A model generated the notes under the pieces. That model had not been told where the DNA came from. It made no database searches and saw only the letters and a program-made list of their open reading frames with translations. Position numbers and translations under genes: made by a program. 8,467 bases of DNA from Dehalococcoidia bacterium (lineage in GTDB: Bacteria; Chloroflexota; Dehalococcoidia; GIF9; AB-539-J10), in contig JAUWHW010000017.1 in assembly GCA_030605665.1 (NCBI GenBank), positions 1-8,467 on the forward strand, read 5' to 3'. Shown here one piece after another: positions 5,282 to 8,467 of the stretch (its first letter is position 1; each line of letters begins with the position of its first letter).

Positions 5282-6313
5282 ATGTCATTGCGAGCGAAAC
5301 GAAGCAATCTCACCCCTTATTCAGGGTCTGCCATAGAGGTAATCGGCATAGGGGCAATTAATATTGATTGCTTATGTCAAGTAAAGGAACTCGTTACTGA
5401 TGGTGAGACTGTAATGGAGCACATTAAAACAGCACCAGGTGGCTCGGCTGCCAACACTATTTATGGCTTAGCCAAATTGGGTATAAAGACAGGATTTATC
5501 GGCGCTATAGGCGATGATGAGGAGGGCAAGGCTTCTGTTCGAGACCTTGAGGCTGTAGGTGTGGATATCAACCAGATCCAAATTAAGAAAGGAGAGAAGA
5601 CAGGCTACGCACTATGCCTTAGCGACAAGCTGGGCAGACGCTCCATCTATGTTCTGCCCGGAGCCAATAATCTGCTTGATTGGCAGGATATAAGCCTAAC
5701 TTACTTAAACCAGGCTAAAATAGTTCACCTCTCCTCCTTTGTAGAGGATAAACAATTCAATATTCAGATTGAGCTAGTAGAAAAACTGTCAAACTCAGTT
5801 AAAATCAGCTTCGCTCCAGGAATGCTCTATGCCATCAAGGGAATAAAGGCTTTACTTCCATTATTGACCAGGACACATATCCTGTTCATTAATAGAGGGG
5901 AAATAGAACAGCTAACCGGCAAGGATTTCACCACCGGGGCAAAGGAATGTCTCGAAATAGGCTGCCAAATTGTCGTAGTCACCCTGGGCAAAGGATTAGC
6001 TTCGGAATCAGGCAAATTTTTCACCAGCTATATTTGCCTCGGGAAGGAAGAATATAAAATTGAATCTCGCTCTTGCCAGGCATTCCCCTTCCGTCATTGC
6101 GAGGAGCGGAGCGACGAAGCAATCCCAGGGGAGGCTCAGCCAGAAGCCACTGGAGCTGGCGATACCTATGCTTCTAGCTTCCTTTTTGGCTTCCTCAAAG
6201 GGGAAAACTTGCAGCAATGCGGGCAATTAGGAGACACAATGGCCCGCTACGCCATGAGCAAAGCAGGCGCCAGAGAAGGACTTCCTAGCCTAAATATCAT
6301 TCTGGGCGAATAG
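5282..6313 (+). CDS. PfkB-family carbohydrate/nucleoside kinase with two repeat-derived segments
   Basis: An ATP-dependent kinase of the ribokinase family, 343 residues against a usual 300-320. Recognisable are the opening strand IGIGAINID (21-29), PGGSAANTIYGLAKLG (52-67), IGAIGDDEEG (73-82), the NRGE motif with Asn204 and Glu207 (Mg/phosphate), VVVTLGKG (231-238), and the anion hole and base TGAGD (290-294, Asp294). The conserved part begins only at about residue 19. Residues 1-10 (MSLRAKRSNL) are encoded by a dispersed repeat, and the only in-frame starts before the conserved core are ATG 5282 and TTG 5288, both in that repeat. A second copy encodes residues 271-282, about ten residues before the catalytic motif. 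No good ribosome binding site precedes ATG 5282, which is 7 bases after the HAD stop, so translation may rely on coupling. The substrate (ribose, fructose, nucleoside) cannot be decided. Confidence 0.9.
   Translation: MSLRAKRSNLTPYSGSAIEVIGIGAINIDCLCQVKELVTDGETVMEHIKTAPGGSAANTIYGLAKLGIKTGFIGAIGDDEEGKASVRDLEAVGVDINQIQIKKGEKTGYALCLSDKLGRRSIYVLPGANNLLDWQDISLTYLNQAKIVHLSSFVEDKQFNIQIELVEKLSNSVKISFAPGMLYAIKGIKALLPLLTRTHILFINRGEIEQLTGKDFTTGAKECLEIGCQIVVVTLGKGLASESGKFFTSYICLGKEEYKIESRSCQAFPFRHCEERSDEAIPGEAQPEATGAGDTYASSFLFGFLKGENLQQCGQLGDTMARYAMSKAGAREGLPSLNIILGE
5284..5311. repeat. short dispersed repeat copy forming the kinase N-terminus
   Basis: GTCATTGCGAG (5284-5294) followed by ACGAAGCAATCTC (5299-5311) matches both ends of the 34-bp module at 6093-6126, with about six bases missing in the middle. 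The last base of the kinase start codon is the first base of the repeat. It encodes SLRAKRSNL, read in a different phase from the copy at 6093. Confidence 0.8.
6093..6126. repeat. 34-bp dispersed repeat copy inside the kinase gene
   Basis: GTCATTGCGAGGAGCGGAGC is followed by GACGAAGCAATCCC. This is a full-length plus-oriented module, and it corresponds to the reverse complement of 2020-2053. It encodes RHCEERSDEAIP (271-282) of the PfkB kinase without breaking the frame. Confidence 0.85.
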
Positions 6314-6321
6314 CAGGCCCA

Positions 6322-6354
6322 CGCAGCCCCCTCCCTACTCAGCAGGGGGCTGCG
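6322..6354. terminator. bidirectional hairpin between convergent genes
   Basis: CGCAGCCCCCT (6322-6332) and AGGGGGCTGCG (6344-6354) form a perfect 11-bp GC-rich stem with an 11-base loop, 8 bases after the kinase stop and 20 bases from the permease stop on the other strand. No T-run follows on either strand, so it is not a classic intrinsic terminator. It may act with Rho or simply protect the 3' ends of the two converging transcripts. Confidence 0.6.
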
Positions 6355-6374
6355 CTTCCCAACGAAGTTACTTC

Positions 6375-7814
6375 TTATGAGCTGCCCTCTGTCTTGAAAA
6401 CCTTCTGGGCAAAGAGTATATAGAAGCCAAAGGAAAGCAACACTGCGGCATACCAAATAACGCCTCCAGGGAAGGGAAATCCGCCCCAGACTGTTATCTG
6501 GCCAGTGAGCCATGCAATGAGGTAACAGAGTGCCCAGGTAAGCACGAACGAAGCGTATGCCGCCTTGCTCCACCCTCTAGAGTACCAGCAGCCGTCCGGG
6601 CCGTAGGTATACAGTTTCTGTACATCATACTTTCTCTTCCGTACCACCCAGAAACTTCCAATCATGATACCAGCGATAGGGCCCAGTAATATGCCGTAGT
6701 TCGAGGCCCAAGCTGTTATGTAGTCAACAATGCCCGGGCCGCTCTGCACTGCCCACCAAGGTGCCACGAAAAAGGCGATGACCGCTGCTATGACCGTGGC
6801 ACGCTTCCAAGAAACTTTTGTTCCCGTCATAAGTAAATCCATGAGCGGCGGAGCGTTTGCGATTATATCGGTTGACCAGGGTGCCAGAAAGCAAAAAACT
6901 AGACCGAGCATCACTGCCGGTATACCTGGGGCAAACGTCACTATAAGGTCCTGGGGTACTATATGCCCGGTTAGCGTCGCTGCCATATACCCTAGTGCTG
7001 TACCTGCTATTTGACAGATAACCAACCCCACAAAAACACCAATGGGAAGGGCGCTGGGCTTCTTTGGGTCTATACCCCTGGATAGGTCAGAGATATTCAG
7101 GGCAATAGTAGCCCACCAGTTTGTTTGAACAGCAAGGTAGATCAGGAAGCCCACGCTTAAATATCCGGCAGTGCTTACGAACAGGTTGGGTATATTTGCC
7201 GCAAATTGCGGGGTTCTTGTCAGCCAAATGACAAGCCACATGTAGTATATCAGCAGCAATGGACCTCCCCAAACAGCCACCCTACCTATCGCCTTGAGTC
7301 CATACCTCATCACAGCAATGAATGAGCCGCAGTAAAACACCAAGGCTATGGGGAGATATCGTATCGCCACTGACATGACCTGCTCTGCAGGTACCCCTCT
7401 AAGCCACACAACAATCATGGTTAGTGCAAGCGAGCCCACGTATGCCTCTATGCCAAACCATACCGTGCCAGCAATGCCTCTTAGCACCAGTGGCACACGC
7501 ATACCCCTGAAGCCGAAGGATTCCCTGAGCTGTATGGGGTAGCTTACGGCATGCTTTACACCAACGCTGCCATTCAGCCACATCACTATACCGGCAGCAA
7601 GGTTCCCTATGAAGGCTCCAACAAGGACTTGCCATATACTTAGACCCATGGCTGCACCAATGGGACCCAGGAAAAACATGGGTATACAGGTATTCATGCT
7701 GAACATCATGAACGAGAAAGTCCCCACGCCATACCGCCTCTGATTTAGTGGGGTGGGCAAAAGGTCAGGGTTCTCCTTGTACCCCTTTGGGGTTACTTTA
7801 ATTTCCTCTGCCAT
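6375..7814 (-). CDS. NCS1-family permease (nucleobase/hydantoin/allantoin type)
   Basis: A 479-residue inner-membrane symporter with about twelve helices. Family hallmarks: PTPLNQRRYG before helix 1 (20-29), GVKHAVSYPIQLRESFGFRG (85-104), WFGIEAYVGS (119-128), TNWWATIALNISDLSR (231-246) and DIIANAPPLMDL (316-327). Compared with the hydantoin transporter Mhp1 (from memory: Trp117, Gln121, Trp220, Asn318), the equivalents here are Trp119, Glu123, Trp233 or Trp234, and Asn320. The substrate-binding glutamine is therefore replaced by glutamate. It lies downstream of preA on the same strand with a 79-base gap, suggesting that it imports a pyrimidine, hydantoin or ureide for reductive breakdown. 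ATG at 7812-7814 follows AAGGAGG at 7821-7827, an almost ideal ribosome binding site. The exact substrate is not predictable. Confidence 0.93.
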   Translation of the reverse strand: MAEEIKVTPKGYKENPDLLPTPLNQRRYGVGTFSFMMFSMNTCIPMFFLGPIGAAMGLSIWQVLVGAFIGNLAAGIVMWLNGSVGVKHAVSYPIQLRESFGFRGMRVPLVLRGIAGTVWFGIEAYVGSLALTMIVVWLRGVPAEQVMSVAIRYLPIALVFYCGSFIAVMRYGLKAIGRVAVWGGPLLLIYYMWLVIWLTRTPQFAANIPNLFVSTAGYLSVGFLIYLAVQTNWWATIALNISDLSRGIDPKKPSALPIGVFVGLVICQIAGTALGYMAATLTGHIVPQDLIVTFAPGIPAVMLGLVFCFLAPWSTDIIANAPPLMDLLMTGTKVSWKRATVIAAVIAFFVAPWWAVQSGPGIVDYITAWASNYGILLGPIAGIMIGSFWVVRKRKYDVQKLYTYGPDGCWYSRGWSKAAYASFVLTWALCYLIAWLTGQITVWGGFPFPGGVIWYAAVLLSFGFYILFAQKVFKTEGSS

Positions 7815-7893
7815 AATTTACCTCCTTTTTTTAGTAACAATTAAGACCCATTATCTCTGAGTACTTTGTGCTTTTTGTTAATTAGACAACAGC
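7815..7893 (-). other. 79-bp gap between preA and the permease
   Basis: AT-rich and without an evident hairpin terminator. On the minus strand a GATAAT hexamer (7850-7855) could be a -10 element, but its best -35 partner, TTAACA, is 20 bases away. I therefore see no convincing promoter, and cotranscription with preA remains the simpler reading. Confidence 0.4.
7821..7827 (-). promoter_or_regulatory. strong ribosome binding site of the permease
   Basis: On the minus strand AAGGAGG lies six bases before the ATG, preceded by a run of A. It is the strongest such site in the window and fixes the permease start. Confidence 0.8.
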
Positions 7894-8467
7894 TTAGCCT
7901 CCTTTCTCTAAAGCCTTCATTTTAACGCAGTCCAGCACTGGGCATATATGTTTACAAAGTGAGCATCCGTCGCATTTCTCTTCATCCACCGTGGGTAATC
8001 TTTCTTCATCTAGCTTGATGGCATCGTAACCGGCGTCTCGGCAAGCTACATAGCATAAATCACATTTAATACACTTAGTTTTGTCAATCTCATAGACGAC
8101 CTTATATGAAAAATCAAGGTCTGCCAGACCAGCATAGATCTTGGGTAGGGCTTGGCCTATGAGCTCCTTTACAGAGCCAATGCCCTTTTCATACAAATAA
8201 TTAGACAACCCCAGCTTTAAATCTTCTACAATTCCATAACCACCACACATGACCGCCGTGCAGAGCTGCATTGTGGTTGCCCCGCAGAGGAGAAACTCAG
8301 CGGCATCTCTCCAGTTAGATATGCCACCTATAGCCGAAAGTGGCAGTTCGGTACTTTTAGCCAACTGTACTGCAATCCTCAAAGATATTGGTTTAACACA
8401 AGGACCAGAAATACCACCAAATGCAGAAAACCCATTAACAGACGGTTTTGGCTCCATGGTATCAAGG
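7894..8467 (-). CDS. preA: dihydropyrimidine dehydrogenase, PreA-type subunit (C-terminal part)
   Basis: The frame is open to the window edge (codons for L-D-T precede the first ATG at 8457), so the N-terminal part is missing and this ATG is not the start. PreA with PreT reduces uracil or thymine to the 5,6-dihydro form using NADH. Counting from that internal Met, the fragment holds the end of the FMN-binding barrel, GFSAFGGISGPCVKPISLR (9-27) and SAIGGISNWRDAAEFL (41-56), the latter a phosphate-binding GG loop. Two ferredoxin-type 4Fe-4S clusters follow: Cys129, 132, 135, 139 (CIKCDLCYVAC) and Cys162, 165, 168, 172 (CDGCSLCKHIC). The layout matches E. coli PreA from memory. The active-site loop with its catalytic cysteine and any preT lie outside the window. 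Related flavin-ferredoxin dehydrogenases acting on other heterocycles are possible. Confidence 0.9.
   Translation of the reverse strand, partial: LDTMEPKPSVNGFSAFGGISGPCVKPISLRIAVQLAKSTELPLSAIGGISNWRDAAEFLLCGATTMQLCTAVMCGGYGIVEDLKLGLSNYLYEKGIGSVKELIGQALPKIYAGLADLDFSYKVVYEIDKTKCIKCDLCYVACRDAGYDAIKLDEERLPTVDEEKCDGCSLCKHICPVLDCVKMKALEKGG

Noticed and set aside
2020..6126. CRISPR array, because a short sequence recurs several times
   Set aside because: Copies are kilobases apart, occur in both orientations, vary in length, and lie inside genes. There are no regular spacers or cas genes.
6730..7635. Several 60-95 residue open frames on both strands within the permease region
   Set aside because: They lie inside a gene with clear NCS1 motifs over its entire length and have no ribosome binding sites or recognisable motifs of their own.
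7850..7855. GATAAT as a -10 promoter element for the permease
   Set aside because: The best -35 candidate is at a poor spacing (20 bases) and the region is AT-rich, so a chance match is likely.

Overview
The window looks like chromosomal DNA from an uncultured anaerobic bacterium. A Chloroflexota/Dehalococcoidia-type genome is my best guess. The basis is moderate GC, the aroQ-pepP-efp gene order, an elongation factor P with arginine at the loop tip, and short 'CATTGCGAG...GAAGCAATC' dispersed repeats. This taxonomic guess is an inference and has not been tested against any database.

Positions 1-6313 hold a compact plus-strand block. It starts with the tail of an unknown gene that has a CxxC pair (1-93) and a small four-helix membrane protein made of two 56-residue tandem units (109-468). 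These are followed by 3-dehydroquinate dehydratase (aroQ), an M24 Xaa-Pro aminopeptidase (pepP-like) and, after a 206-bp repeat-filled leader, elongation factor P (efp). Four enzyme genes then run with tiny overlaps or gaps: a PHP-domain phosphoesterase, a PurN-like formyltransferase, a HAD-superfamily hydrolase of the DxE type (EhaR/ThrH-like) and a PfkB-family sugar/nucleoside kinase. The aroQ-pepP-efp part is an old neighbourhood, also seen as yqhS-yqhT-efp in Bacillus subtilis. The PHP-formyltransferase-HAD-PfkB part has no obvious textbook pathway and could be an undescribed nucleoside, sugar or cofactor route.

A strong GC-rich hairpin (6322-6354) separates this block from a convergent minus-strand pair: the C-terminal part of preA (dihydropyrimidine dehydrogenase, iron-sulfur/FMN subunit, cut by the window edge) and an NCS1-family permease. 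Together these suggest uptake and reductive catabolism of pyrimidines, hydantoins or related ureide compounds.

The most unusual aspect is the repeats. One modular family occurs at 2020-2175 (composite and nested, in the efp leader), 3655-3743 (inside the formyltransferase, adding about 29 residues in frame), 5284-5311 (supplying the first codons of the PfkB kinase) and 6093-6126 (inside the same kinase, just before its catalytic GAGD motif). A different palindrome (1628-1655) sits inside pepP at a point that seems to carry about four extra residues. The 34-bp module is free of stop codons in five of six frames, so it can enter genes without ending them. This resembles in principle the protein-invading palindromic elements of Rickettsia, but with an unrelated sequence.
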